DNA of 64,000 nucleotides, taken from assembly GCA_023404675.1 (NCBI GenBank), contig JAEYAW010000028.1:124001-188000 (forward strand), given 5' to 3'. Source of the stretch: Pseudomonadota bacterium (GTDB taxonomy: Bacteria; Pseudomonadota; Alphaproteobacteria; Rhizobiales; Xanthobacteraceae). The notes under the pieces were generated by a model. That model saw only the letters and a program-made list of their open reading frames with translations. It did not search any database and was not told the DNA's origin. A program made the translations under genes and the position numbers. Position 1 is the first letter of the stretch. Every line of letters begins with the position of its first letter. Below are positions 1 to 7,556 of this stretch, piece after piece.

Positions 1-298
1 TCGGCTCGTCGCGGTCCCAGATCAGAAAGTGCGGCACCTTGCCGGGATTGGCCTTGAGCGCGTTGGCGACAACCACGTCGAGGTCGGCCTTCGGCGTCCC
101 GGCCGGAACGATCGCGGCCGGAACCTCCTCATGCAGAAGCTCGTCGATCTCGTGATGGAAGATCAGCGGAAGGCCGGTGATGCACAGCAGCAGCATGAAC
201 ACCGTACAGACGAGGCTGGACCATTTGTGGACCCAGCTCCATTTGCGGAACGGTGCGCGACTGGCTTGGCGCTGCTCTGCGGCTTCACTTCCAGGCAT
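1..298 (-). CDS. PepSY-associated membrane protein, C-terminal part outside window
   Basis: The first 99 residues are visible, starting from an ATG at 298; the gene continues beyond base 1. A basic cytoplasmic N-terminus (FRKWSWVHKW) is followed by one hydrophobic segment at about residues 28-47, then a likely periplasmic region containing LPLIFHHEIDELL. This matches the start of PepSY-associated TM proteins, which often sit next to siderophore receptors and are thought to help release or reduce imported ferric-siderophore; that role is inference. The start codon lies inside the end of the receptor gene (14-base overlap), so the two are probably translationally coupled in one mRNA with the receptor first. 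The fragment is too short to rule out another iron-reductase-like family. Confidence 0.75.
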   Translation of the reverse strand, partial: MPGSEAAEQRQASRAPFRKWSWVHKWSSLVCTVFMLLLCITGLPLIFHHEIDELLHEEVPAAIVPAGTPKADLDVVVANALKANPGKVPHFLIWDRDEP

Positions 299-2585
299 AT
301 CTCAACGTACCGAGTACGGTGCGGCCCTGCCCAAGGCTGCAATAGGCGAGACCCGTCGCGCAGGATACCACATAGTAGCGGTCTCCGATATTGGTGAGAT
401 TGACCTGTGCGCTGAGGCCTTTCATCTCCGGCTTCAGATAGGAGAAATCGTAGCTCACGACGGCATCGAACAGCGTGTAGTCCGGGACGAAGATGGTGTT
501 CGCGCTATCGCCGTAATTCTCGCCCACATAACGAACGCCTGCGCCGATGCCCAGCCCGGCGACGGGGCCGTCATGCCAGGTATACTTGCCCCAGAGCGAC
601 GCCTGCTGGAGCGGGACGCTCGGGAGATATTTTCCGGCATTTCCGGCAATGCTCTCCGTCACCCTGGGATCGAGGTGGCTATAGCCCGCGATGATTTCGA
701 ACTCCCGCGTCACGTTTCCCTTGGCTTCAAATTCGAAACCCCGCACCCGCGCCGCGTCGGTCTGAACGTTGAAGAGCGGATTAAGGGGACTTCCCGTCAG
801 GATATCTTTCTTGTCGATCTCAAACAGCGAGACGGTGAACATCAGGTTGGTGCCGATCGGATTGAACTTCAATCCGATTTCCTTGCCTTCGCCTGTCGTG
901 GGCTTGAACGAATTTCCGGTTGAATCGCCGCCAAGGTTCGGCACGAACGAGGTCGAATAGCTGACGTAGGGAGCGAGCCCGAAGTCGAACAGATAACTCA
1001 GGCCCACGCGGCCCGTCGTGGCGGAGTCGTTTCGGCCAGAAACCCCGGCGGGAGGATAGAAGCCCGAGCTTACATAGGATGTGGTCACGAAGTCCTGACG
1101 GCCCGTGAGGGACAACGTGAAGCGATCGAACTTGATCTGATCCTGCACATAGACGCCGGCCTGCGACAGACGATCATCGCGGGCAATAAACGGGATCAGC
1201 GAATTGAACGAAGGAATAGCCGTGACGCCGTAGACGGGCGCGTAGGCATCGAGCGGCGAAATTCCGGCAGTTCGATAATCGGTCATCCCGACCTGGTAGA
1301 AGTAATCGAGACCGACCAGAACCTTGTGCGTGAAGAGTCCGGTCTGCACGTCGGCCTGAAACTGATTGTCGATCGCGACGCTCTGTGCGCGGGCCTGCAC
1401 GTAATTGTAGCTGCGCGACACCAGCCGGTCGGTCAGCATGCCTTCCGAACGCACGCTGGCCAGGTTGTTCGACACATCCATGTAGCGGACATTCTGCCGG
1501 AACTGGAAGATGTCGTTGAACCTGTGTTCCAGCGCGTATCCGATCGAGGCATGTTCGAGATTGTATCGATCGACGGACGGCTCACCGATGTAGCGACTGT
1601 ACGGCACCGGCCCGAGGACGCTCGGCAGCAGCGAAACCTGGCCGGGAACGTATTGCTGGTAGCCCCTGTTATCGACCTTCTGATATTGCGCGAGAACCGT
1701 GAAACTCGTGTCCGTCGTCGGCCGCCATGTCAGGCTTGGCGCGATGAACAGCTTGTTGTCCTGCACATGGTCGATCTGGGTATTGCTATCGCGGGCCAGA
1801 CCGACAAGCCGATAGAGAAACTCGCCGTTCTTGTCGATCGGTCCGCCGATATCGAACGCACCCTGAAACCGGTCGAACGAACCGAACGTGCCGACAACTT
1901 CATAGTGAGGCGTCGCGGTCGGCCGTTTGCTCGTCATGTTCAACAAGCCACCCGGGTCGGAAAGTCCGTAAAGTCCCGACGACGGTCCCTTGAGAACTTC
2001 GAGTCGATCGAGACCATAAGGTTCTATGCGCGCCACGGCAAAAGTCGTGGCATCGGCCGGCAACCGCAGGCCATCGAGGTAACTCGGTGCGTCAAATCCG
2101 CGAATCTTGATCCAATCATAGAACGCGGTCACGCCATAAAGATCGAGCGAGAGGCCGGGCGTATAACGCAGAGCTTCGGAGACCGTCTGCGCCCCCTGGT
2201 CCTCGATCTGCTGACGCGTGACGACGGAAATGGCCTGAGGCGTTTCGAGCAGCGATGTGTCGGTCTTCGTCCCGGTCACGCTGCGGGAGGCGACATAGCC
2301 GACCCCCGGCCCACCGGGGCGCTGCGGATCGCCGAGCCCCGCCGCACTGACCGCCGGCGCCTGTTGCGGCGCCAGCGCGGGACGGCGAACGGCGTTCCGG
2401 GCCGGCGCCGCATGACGGCTGGGACGGGCCGGACGCGCCTGCTGACGGGTCGGGGCATCGACTGTCACGGGAGGCAGGCTCGAAGACTGGGCGTGGACAG
2501 CATCCGGAAGACTTGCTGCGATGGCGAGCACGCTGACAGACCCGATCATCGCGACCCGAATCGCGCGCCTGTTGCGTTCCATCAT
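285..2585 (-). CDS. TonB-dependent siderophore receptor (FhuA/FpvA-like)
   Basis: This is an outer-membrane beta-barrel that takes up ferric siderophore with energy from TonB-ExbBD. The 766 residues start with a signal peptide (cleavage likely after AHA, residue 32), followed by a Pro/Ala/Arg-rich linker of about 60 residues. The plug domain starts near residue 100 (motifs TPQAISVVT, IRGFDAPSYLDGLRL, LEVLKGPSSGLYG, PGGLLNMTSKRP). The barrel runs to the C-terminus, with VNLTNIGDRYY near the end. It ends in YAWK, so the usual terminal aromatic residue is penultimate. A GGGGGA ribosome site lies six bases before the first of two adjacent ATGs. The substrate cannot be read from sequence. I see no clear Fur, Irr or RirA operator in the 247 bases shared with the divergent ugpB. 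The next gene downstream is a PepSY membrane protein. Confidence 0.9.
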   Translation of the reverse strand: MMERNRRAIRVAMIGSVSVLAIAASLPDAVHAQSSSLPPVTVDAPTRQQARPARPSRHAAPARNAVRRPALAPQQAPAVSAAGLGDPQRPGGPGVGYVASRSVTGTKTDTSLLETPQAISVVTRQQIEDQGAQTVSEALRYTPGLSLDLYGVTAFYDWIKIRGFDAPSYLDGLRLPADATTFAVARIEPYGLDRLEVLKGPSSGLYGLSDPGGLLNMTSKRPTATPHYEVVGTFGSFDRFQGAFDIGGPIDKNGEFLYRLVGLARDSNTQIDHVQDNKLFIAPSLTWRPTTDTSFTVLAQYQKVDNRGYQQYVPGQVSLLPSVLGPVPYSRYIGEPSVDRYNLEHASIGYALEHRFNDIFQFRQNVRYMDVSNNLASVRSEGMLTDRLVSRSYNYVQARAQSVAIDNQFQADVQTGLFTHKVLVGLDYFYQVGMTDYRTAGISPLDAYAPVYGVTAIPSFNSLIPFIARDDRLSQAGVYVQDQIKFDRFTLSLTGRQDFVTTSYVSSGFYPPAGVSGRNDSATTGRVGLSYLFDFGLAPYVSYSTSFVPNLGGDSTGNSFKPTTGEGKEIGLKFNPIGTNLMFTVSLFEIDKKDILTGSPLNPLFNVQTDAARVRGFEFEAKGNVTREFEIIAGYSHLDPRVTESIAGNAGKYLPSVPLQQASLWGKYTWHDGPVAGLGIGAGVRYVGENYGDSANTIFVPDYTLFDAVVSYDFSYLKPEMKGLSAQVNLTNIGDRYYVVSCATGLAYCSLGQGRTVLGTLRYAWK

Positions 2586-2765
2586 GGCAAATCCCCCGTG
2601 AGCCCAATGTTGTCCGCCCGTCTTTGAGCAACGAAGGCGCGGAACCGCAACCGCCTGGCCGGTGGAATTTGTATAAACTCACGGTCGGACATTGCGGCGT
2701 GCTTGCACGCCGCGGTCAGCACCAAATGGAACTTTCCATCGGCCCCGAATCCCCAATACCATCCA

Positions 2766-2783
2766 CTGTCATGAGGTCGTCAT
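2766..2783 (+). promoter_or_regulatory. Pho box (PhoB-binding direct repeat) ahead of ugpB
   Basis: The sequence reads CTGTCAT, four bases, then TCGTCAT. The first heptamer is the exact PhoB consensus half-site; the second matches at 5 of 7 positions. The 11-base periodicity is the classical one. It lies 50 bases before the ugpB start, where ugp operons are known to be activated by PhoB under phosphate starvation. The promoter -10 is not obvious to me. Direct control by PhoB is inference from motif and context. Confidence 0.75.
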
Positions 2784-2832
2784 GGCACGCGGCTAACGCG
2801 CGTCCGGGTGATGACCCCGGAGGGAGGAATTC

Positions 2833-4155
2833 ATGCGACTGTGCAATTTCAGCCTGATCCCGACTGCCGTGGCCGCGTGGGTGGGCCTGTCCGCCGCGCC
2901 GGCTCTCGCCACTACCGAAATCCAGTGGTGGCACGCCATGACCGGCGCCAACAACGAGGTCATCGTCAAGCTGGCCGACGAGTTCAACGCCTCCCAGAGG
3001 GACTACCGGATCATCCCGACCTACAAGGGCAGCTATGCGGACACCATGAACGCGGGCATCGCCGCGTTTCGCGCCCGCAACGCGCCGCACATTCTTCAGG
3101 TGTTCGAGGTCGGCACCGCGACCATGATGGCCGCGACCGGCGCTGTGAAGCCGGTCTACAAGCTGATGCAGGAAACCGGCGAAGCCTTCGATCCAAACGC
3201 CTATCTCCCCGCCATCACCGGCTACTACTCGACCTCGAAAGGCGAGATGCTGTCGTTCCCGTTCAACTCGTCCTCGATGGTGATGTGGATCAACCGCGAC
3301 GCGCTGAAGAAAGCCGACATCGCCGAGATTCCGAAGACCTGGCCGCAGGTGTTCGAAGATGCGAAGAAGCTGAAGGCGGCGGGCTATGCGACCTGCGGCT
3401 TCTCCACCGCATGGGTGACCTGGGCCAATCTCGAACAGCTCTCGGCATGGCACAATGTCCCGCTCGCCACCAAGGCCAATGGTCTCGACGGCTTCGACAC
3501 CGTTCTGGAGTTCAACGCCCCGCTCCAGGTGAACCACCTCGAAACGCTGGTCGCGCTGCAGAAGGACAAGACCTACGACTATTCCGGCCGCACCAACACC
3601 GGCGAGGGCCGTTTCACCTCGGGCGAATGCCCGATCTTCCTCACCTCGTCGGCGTTCTTCGGACAGGTGAAGGCCAACGCCAGGTTCGACTTCACCAACG
3701 CACCGATGCCGTATTATCCCGACGCGAAGGGCGCGCCGCAGAATTCGATCATCGGCGGCGCATCACTCTGGGTGATGGGCGGCAAGACGCCGGAAGAATA
3801 CAAGGGCGTCGCCAAGTTCCTCGCCTTCCTGTCGGACACCGACCGGCAGGTCTGGATCCACCGCGCCTCCGGCTATCTGCCGATCACCCGGGCGGCCTAC
3901 GAGAAGGCCAAGGCGGAGGGCTTCTACAAGGGACAGCCCTATCTCGAAACGCCGCTGCTCGAACTCACCAACAAGCCGCCGACGGAAAACTCGCGCGGCC
4001 TGCGCCTCGGCAACATGGTGCAGTTGCGCGACCTGTGGGCCGAGGAGATCGAACAGGCGCTGGCCGGCAAGAAGAGCGCGAAGGATGCGCTGGACAGCGC
4101 CGTGCAGCGCGGCAATCAGGTGCTGCGCCAGTTCGAGCGCACGGCGGTGAAGTGA
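2833..4155 (+). CDS. ugpB: sn-glycerol-3-phosphate ABC transporter, substrate-binding protein
   Basis: This is the periplasmic receptor for glycerol-3-phosphate and glycerophosphodiesters, delivering them to UgpAE. Its 440 residues are close to the E. coli UgpB length. A signal peptide probably ends after PALA (residue 26), followed by TEIQWWHAMTGANNEV, typical of the family's first strand. Downstream come the solute-binding segments SFPFNSSSMVMWINRDAL, IIGGASLWVMGG and a C-terminal basic helix. The start is set by the strong AGGGAGGA ribosome site six to eight bases upstream. It is first in ugpBAEC and follows a Pho box, so it should rise under phosphate limitation. A stem-loop follows its stop codon. 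Confidence 0.93.
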   Translation: MRLCNFSLIPTAVAAWVGLSAAPALATTEIQWWHAMTGANNEVIVKLADEFNASQRDYRIIPTYKGSYADTMNAGIAAFRARNAPHILQVFEVGTATMMAATGAVKPVYKLMQETGEAFDPNAYLPAITGYYSTSKGEMLSFPFNSSSMVMWINRDALKKADIAEIPKTWPQVFEDAKKLKAAGYATCGFSTAWVTWANLEQLSAWHNVPLATKANGLDGFDTVLEFNAPLQVNHLETLVALQKDKTYDYSGRTNTGEGRFTSGECPIFLTSSAFFGQVKANARFDFTNAPMPYYPDAKGAPQNSIIGGASLWVMGGKTPEEYKGVAKFLAFLSDTDRQVWIHRASGYLPITRAAYEKAKAEGFYKGQPYLETPLLELTNKPPTENSRGLRLGNMVQLRDLWAEEIEQALAGKKSAKDALDSAVQRGNQVLRQFERTAVK

Positions 4156-4170
4156 CGGCGGAGGAATGAA

Positions 4171-4192
4171 GGCGGCCATGGAGCCGGCCGCC
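4171..4192 (+). other. Intercistronic stem-loop after ugpB
   Basis: Arms GGCGGCC and GGCCGCC pair perfectly over seven bases around an eight-base loop, 16 bases after the ugpB stop. No T-run follows, so it is unlikely to be a full terminator. Such hairpins after binding-protein genes commonly protect the upstream message and raise binding-protein levels over permease; that role here is inference. The rest of the 280-base ugpB-ugpA gap is pyrimidine-rich and holds no gene I can see. Confidence 0.5.
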
Positions 4193-4435
4193 CGCAAGCC
4201 ATTCTCCTCGTCCTTCATCGATGAAGCGTCTCGATCGCGGCGTCGATCGACCGGACGACATCCTGCCGGGTGGGCTGATCGCCCATCAGCGCGGGTCGAC
4301 AAAATGCGGACGCGAGGGGGCATCCGTCGGGTGACAGTCTCATGAATTCGACCGACGCCCCCTTCCCCCCGCCTCTCTCCCGCGGCAGAAAGAGAGGCAC
4401 ACCGTGTTCACCGCAGACGTCGGATCAACCAGGCG

Positions 4436-5317
4436 ATGCACAAACAGGTCACCTTCCGGGCTCCGCTTCTGGCGGTCGCGCTGCTCGCGCCGCAGCTCGT
4501 CATCGTGGCCGTGTTTTTCTACTGGCCCGCGGTGCAGGCGGTCTGGCAATCGTTCCTGCTGCAGGATGCGTTCGGCCTCTCCACCACTTTTGTGTGGTTC
4601 GAGAACTACGGCGAGGTGCTGCGCCAGCCGGAATATTATAACGCGCTGATCCGCACCTTCGTGCTGTCCGGACTGATCGCGGGCAGCTCGCTGTCGTTGG
4701 CGCTGCTGCTCGCGGTGATGGCCGACAAGCCGCTGCGCGCCGCCCCGCTCTATCGCACGCTGCTGATCTGGCCTTATGCCGTCGCGCCGGCCGTCGCGGG
4801 CGTCCTGTGGATCTTCATGCTGCATCCCTCGCTCGGCGTGCTGGCGCGGGCCTTGCGCGCGCTGGGGCTCGACTGGAATCCGCTGCTCAACGGCGACCAC
4901 GCCGTGATCCTCGTGGTGATGGCCGCCGCGTGGAAACAGATTTCCTACAACTTCCTGTTCTTCCTGGCCGGCCTTCAGGCCATCCCCGCCAGCGTGCACG
5001 AGGCCGCCGCCATCGACGGCGCGCGGCCGATGCGCCGGTTCTGGACCATCACCTTCCCGCTGCTGTCGCCAACGATCTTCTTCCTGATCGTCATGAACGT
5101 CGTCTACGCGTTCTTCGACACCTTCGGGATCATCGACGCGATGACCGGCGGCGGCCCCGCCAAGGCGACGGAAACGCTGGTCTACAAGGTCTATCTGGAT
5201 GGCCTGCTCGGCGGCAATCTCGGTTCCTCCGCCGCGCAGTCCGTGATCCTGATGGCGATCGTGATCGGATTGACCGCGATCCAGTTCCGCTACGTCGAAC
5301 GCAGGGTGACATACTGA
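4436..5317 (+). CDS. ugpA: sn-glycerol-3-phosphate ABC transporter permease
   Basis: This is one of the two inner-membrane subunits of the G3P importer. Its 293 residues contain six predicted membrane segments. The sequence follows E. coli UgpA closely in several blocks: LLIWPYAVAPAVAGVLWIF, AAWKQISYNFLFFLAGLQ and VYAFFDTFGIIDAMTGGGP. The EAA loop that docks on the ATPase is EAAAIDGARPMRRFW at residues 189-203. The start MHKQVTF gives the expected short cytoplasmic N-terminus; the ribosome site is weak. It ends in a TGATG overlap with ugpE. Confidence 0.93.
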   Translation: MHKQVTFRAPLLAVALLAPQLVIVAVFFYWPAVQAVWQSFLLQDAFGLSTTFVWFENYGEVLRQPEYYNALIRTFVLSGLIAGSSLSLALLLAVMADKPLRAAPLYRTLLIWPYAVAPAVAGVLWIFMLHPSLGVLARALRALGLDWNPLLNGDHAVILVVMAAAWKQISYNFLFFLAGLQAIPASVHEAAAIDGARPMRRFWTITFPLLSPTIFFLIVMNVVYAFFDTFGIIDAMTGGGPAKATETLVYKVYLDGLLGGNLGSSAAQSVILMAIVIGLTAIQFRYVERRVTY

Positions 5318-6165
5318 TGGTCGAGCGCGAGGGCATCCGGCGATACGTTGCGCATCTGATCCTGTGGATCGGCATCGCCATCGTGGCGTTTCCGGTCTAT
5401 CTCGCCATCGTCGCCTCGACGCAGGAGGCGTCCCAGATCGCCAACGGCCAGATGTCGCTGCTGCCCGGCAGCCACTTTCTCGACAATTATTATCGCACGA
5501 TCTTCATCGGCACGTCCGGCTCGACGCGCGAGCCGGTCGGCACCATGATGCTGAACTCGCTGGTGATGGCGATGGCCATCGCGCTCGGCAAGATCGCGAT
5601 CTCGATCCTGTCGGCCTATGCCATCGTCTATTTCCGCTTTCCGTTCCGCATGACCGCGTTCTGGCTGATCTTCATCACCCTGATGCTGCCGGTCGAAGTG
5701 CGCATCTATCCGACCTACAAGATCGCAGCCGATCTGAACCTGCTCGACAGCTACGCCGGGCTGGCGCTGCCGCTGATCGCCTCGGCAACCGCGACGCTGC
5801 TGTTCCGGCAGTTCTTCATGACCGTGCCGGACGAATTGCTGGAAGCCTCGCGCATCGATGGCGCGGGGCCGATCCGCTTCTTCAAGGATACGCTGCTGCC
5901 GCTGTCGCGCACCAACATGGCGGCGCTGTTCGTGATCCTCTTCATCTATGGCTGGAACCAGTATCTGTGGCCGCTGCTCATCACCACCCGCGACGACATG
6001 CAGACCATCGTCATCGGCATCCGCAAGATGATCACCACGTCCGACGCGCTCACCGAATGGCCGCTGGTGATGGCGACCGCCGTGCTCGCCATGCTGCCGC
6101 CGGTGGCGGTGGTGATCGTGATGCAGAAGCTGTTCGTCCGCGGCCTCGTGGAGACGGAGAAATGA
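5317..6165 (+). CDS. ugpE: sn-glycerol-3-phosphate ABC transporter permease
   Basis: This is the second membrane subunit of the G3P importer: 282 residues with about six membrane helices, first at residues 11-33. The EAA loop is ELLEASRIDGAGPIRFF, near residue 173, followed by LLPLSRTNMAALFVILFIYGWNQYLWPLL, abbreviated here as the family's hallmark LFIYGWNQYLWPL. The ATG at 5317 shares its A with the ugpA stop codon (TGATG), indicating coupled translation. An in-frame extension upstream exists but would overlap ugpA and lacks a ribosome site. A 344-base gap with repeats separates it from ugpC. Confidence 0.92.
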   Translation: MVEREGIRRYVAHLILWIGIAIVAFPVYLAIVASTQEASQIANGQMSLLPGSHFLDNYYRTIFIGTSGSTREPVGTMMLNSLVMAMAIALGKIAISILSAYAIVYFRFPFRMTAFWLIFITLMLPVEVRIYPTYKIAADLNLLDSYAGLALPLIASATATLLFRQFFMTVPDELLEASRIDGAGPIRFFKDTLLPLSRTNMAALFVILFIYGWNQYLWPLLITTRDDMQTIVIGIRKMITTSDALTEWPLVMATAVLAMLPPVAVVIVMQKLFVRGLVETEK

Positions 6166-6180
6166 GGGTGGTGTCCATGG

Positions 6181-6275
6181 CGTTTTCGAGCGAAGCGGAA
6201 ATCGGTTCGCGTGAAGAGAATGCGTCAAATCAAACAACTGGAGCAGTTCAGCGATTCAGCGAAAAGCTGAACTGC
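6181..6275. repeat. Dispersed repeat family B, copy 1
   Basis: About 95 bases beginning CGTTTTCGAGCGAAG, continuing CGGTTCGCGTGAAGA and GCGTCAAATCAAA, and ending in AAAGCTGAACTGCTG. The same order of blocks recurs at 30754-30847. The ends of the first half (CGTTTTC and, in copy 2, GAAAACG) are inverted complements, and this copy ends in a further stem (GCAGTTCAGC with GCTGAACTGC), so the transcript should fold. It lies in the 344-base gap 6166-6509 between ugpE and ugpC, which otherwise holds family C repeat 6308-6425 and no gene I can support. Confidence 0.7.
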
Positions 6276-6307
6276 TGCAGGTCTCATCCGGCAAGCCTCG
6301 CTCCGGC

Positions 6308-6425
6308 TTCACCTCTCCCCACCGGGGAGAGGTCGGATTGCGCAGCAAGCCGGGTGAGGGGGACGTTCTTTTTGCGTGCACCGCGTGCCCCCTCACCCCA
6401 CCCCTCTCCCCAACGGGGAGAGGGA
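6308..6425. repeat. Family C repeat with paired CTCTCCCC/GGGGAGAG hairpins
   Basis: Two near-perfect hairpins (CCTCTCCCC-acc-GGGGAGAGG and CCTCTCCCC-aac-GGGGAGAGG) flank a centre carrying GGGTGAGGGGG and CCCCCTCACCC, themselves complementary. The whole is a large imperfect palindrome. A related, shorter copy lies at 36441-36527 with CGATCCGGGTGAGGGGG. This layout is familiar from intergenic repeats in Rhizobiales. It separates ugpE from ugpC and could affect how much ATPase is made from the same message. Confidence 0.65.
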
Positions 6426-6509
6426 GCATGTTGTGCCACCTGGCACGGCCGCGGGCTGAAACGATTCGGCAACTCGCTCGCCCACGACAACATGCGCGAG
6501 GGGACATAG

Positions 6510-7556
6510 ATGGCTGACGTCACGCTGCGCGACCTGCGCAAGACCTATCCAGGCGGCGTCGAAGCCATCAAGGGCGTCAGCCTCGCCATCGGTGACGGCC
6601 AGTTCTGCGTGCTGGTCGGCCCGTCCGGCTGTGGGAAGTCGACGCTGCTGCGCATGATCGCCGGGCTCGAAACCACAACCAGCGGCGAGATCAGGATCGG
6701 CGACCGCGTCGTCAACGACATCGAGCCTGCCGACCGCGACATCGCCATGGTGTTCCAGAACTATGCGCTCTATCCGCATATGAGCGTCTACAACAACATG
6801 GCTTACGGCCTGCGCAATCGCGGCATGCCAAAGGCCGAGATCGACACGCGGGTGCGCGAGGCGGCGACGACGCTGGAGATCGCCGCGCTGCTGGACCGCA
6901 AGCCGCGCCAGCTCTCCGGCGGCCAGCGCCAGCGCGTCGCCATGGGTCGCGCCATCGTGCGGCAGCCGAAAGTGTTCCTGTTCGACGAGCCGCTGTCCAA
7001 TCTGGACGCCAAGCTGCGCATTGCCATGCGCGTCGAAATCCGCCGGCTGCAACGAAGGCTCGGCACCACGTCCGTCTATGTCACGCACGACCAGCTGGAG
7101 GCGATGACGCTCGCTGATAGTCTCGTGGTGATGAACGGCGGGGTGATCGAGCAGATCGGCCGTCCGCTCGATATCTACCGCGAGCCGGCCACCACTTTCG
7201 TCGCCGCCTTCATCGGTGCGCCGCCGATGAACCTGCTGCCCGCGCACAGGCTCGGCGACGCGCTGGGATCAATGGCAATTCCCGGCGACGCCACCATCGG
7301 ACTGCGGCCGGAGGATCTGTCGCTCGTCACGCACGACGCGCCGCCGGATGCAATCGTGCTCGATGTCGGAATCGACGCCATCGAACACGTCGGCGCGGAG
7401 TCATTCGTTTACGGCACCCTGCCGAAAGGCGGAGACATGGTCGTCCGCGTGCCCGCCGACGCCGAACTGGCGCTTGGCAGCCGGATCAGGGCAGCCATCC
7501 CGCGTGCGAAAGCGCATGTGTTCGGAGCGGATGGCCGGCGGGTCCCGCCGCCCTAA
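6510..7556 (+). CDS. ugpC: sn-glycerol-3-phosphate ABC transporter ATP-binding protein
   Basis: This is the ATPase of the G3P importer: 348 residues, the usual UgpC/MalK length. Walker A is GPSGCGKS (37-44), the signature LSGGQ is at 135-139, Walker B is VFLFDEP (155-161), and the switch His is in YVTHDQLEAMT. The C-terminal regulatory part (from about 235) has the MalK-type TOBE layout (TIGLRPEDLSL). It is separated from ugpE by repeats but keeps the ugpBAEC order, so it is assigned to this transporter. Its 3' end overlaps the convergent carboxypeptidase gene by four bases. Confidence 0.92.
   Translation: MADVTLRDLRKTYPGGVEAIKGVSLAIGDGQFCVLVGPSGCGKSTLLRMIAGLETTTSGEIRIGDRVVNDIEPADRDIAMVFQNYALYPHMSVYNNMAYGLRNRGMPKAEIDTRVREAATTLEIAALLDRKPRQLSGGQRQRVAMGRAIVRQPKVFLFDEPLSNLDAKLRIAMRVEIRRLQRRLGTTSVYVTHDQLEAMTLADSLVVMNGGVIEQIGRPLDIYREPATTFVAAFIGAPPMNLLPAHRLGDALGSMAIPGDATIGLRPEDLSLVTHDAPPDAIVLDVGIDAIEHVGAESFVYGTLPKGGDMVVRVPADAELALGSRIRAAIPRAKAHVFGADGRRVPPP

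Noticed and set aside
2808..6509. Long reading frames overlapping the ugp genes in other frames
   Set aside because: They are products of high GC with few stops; they have no family motifs, while the ugp frames match known proteins end to end.
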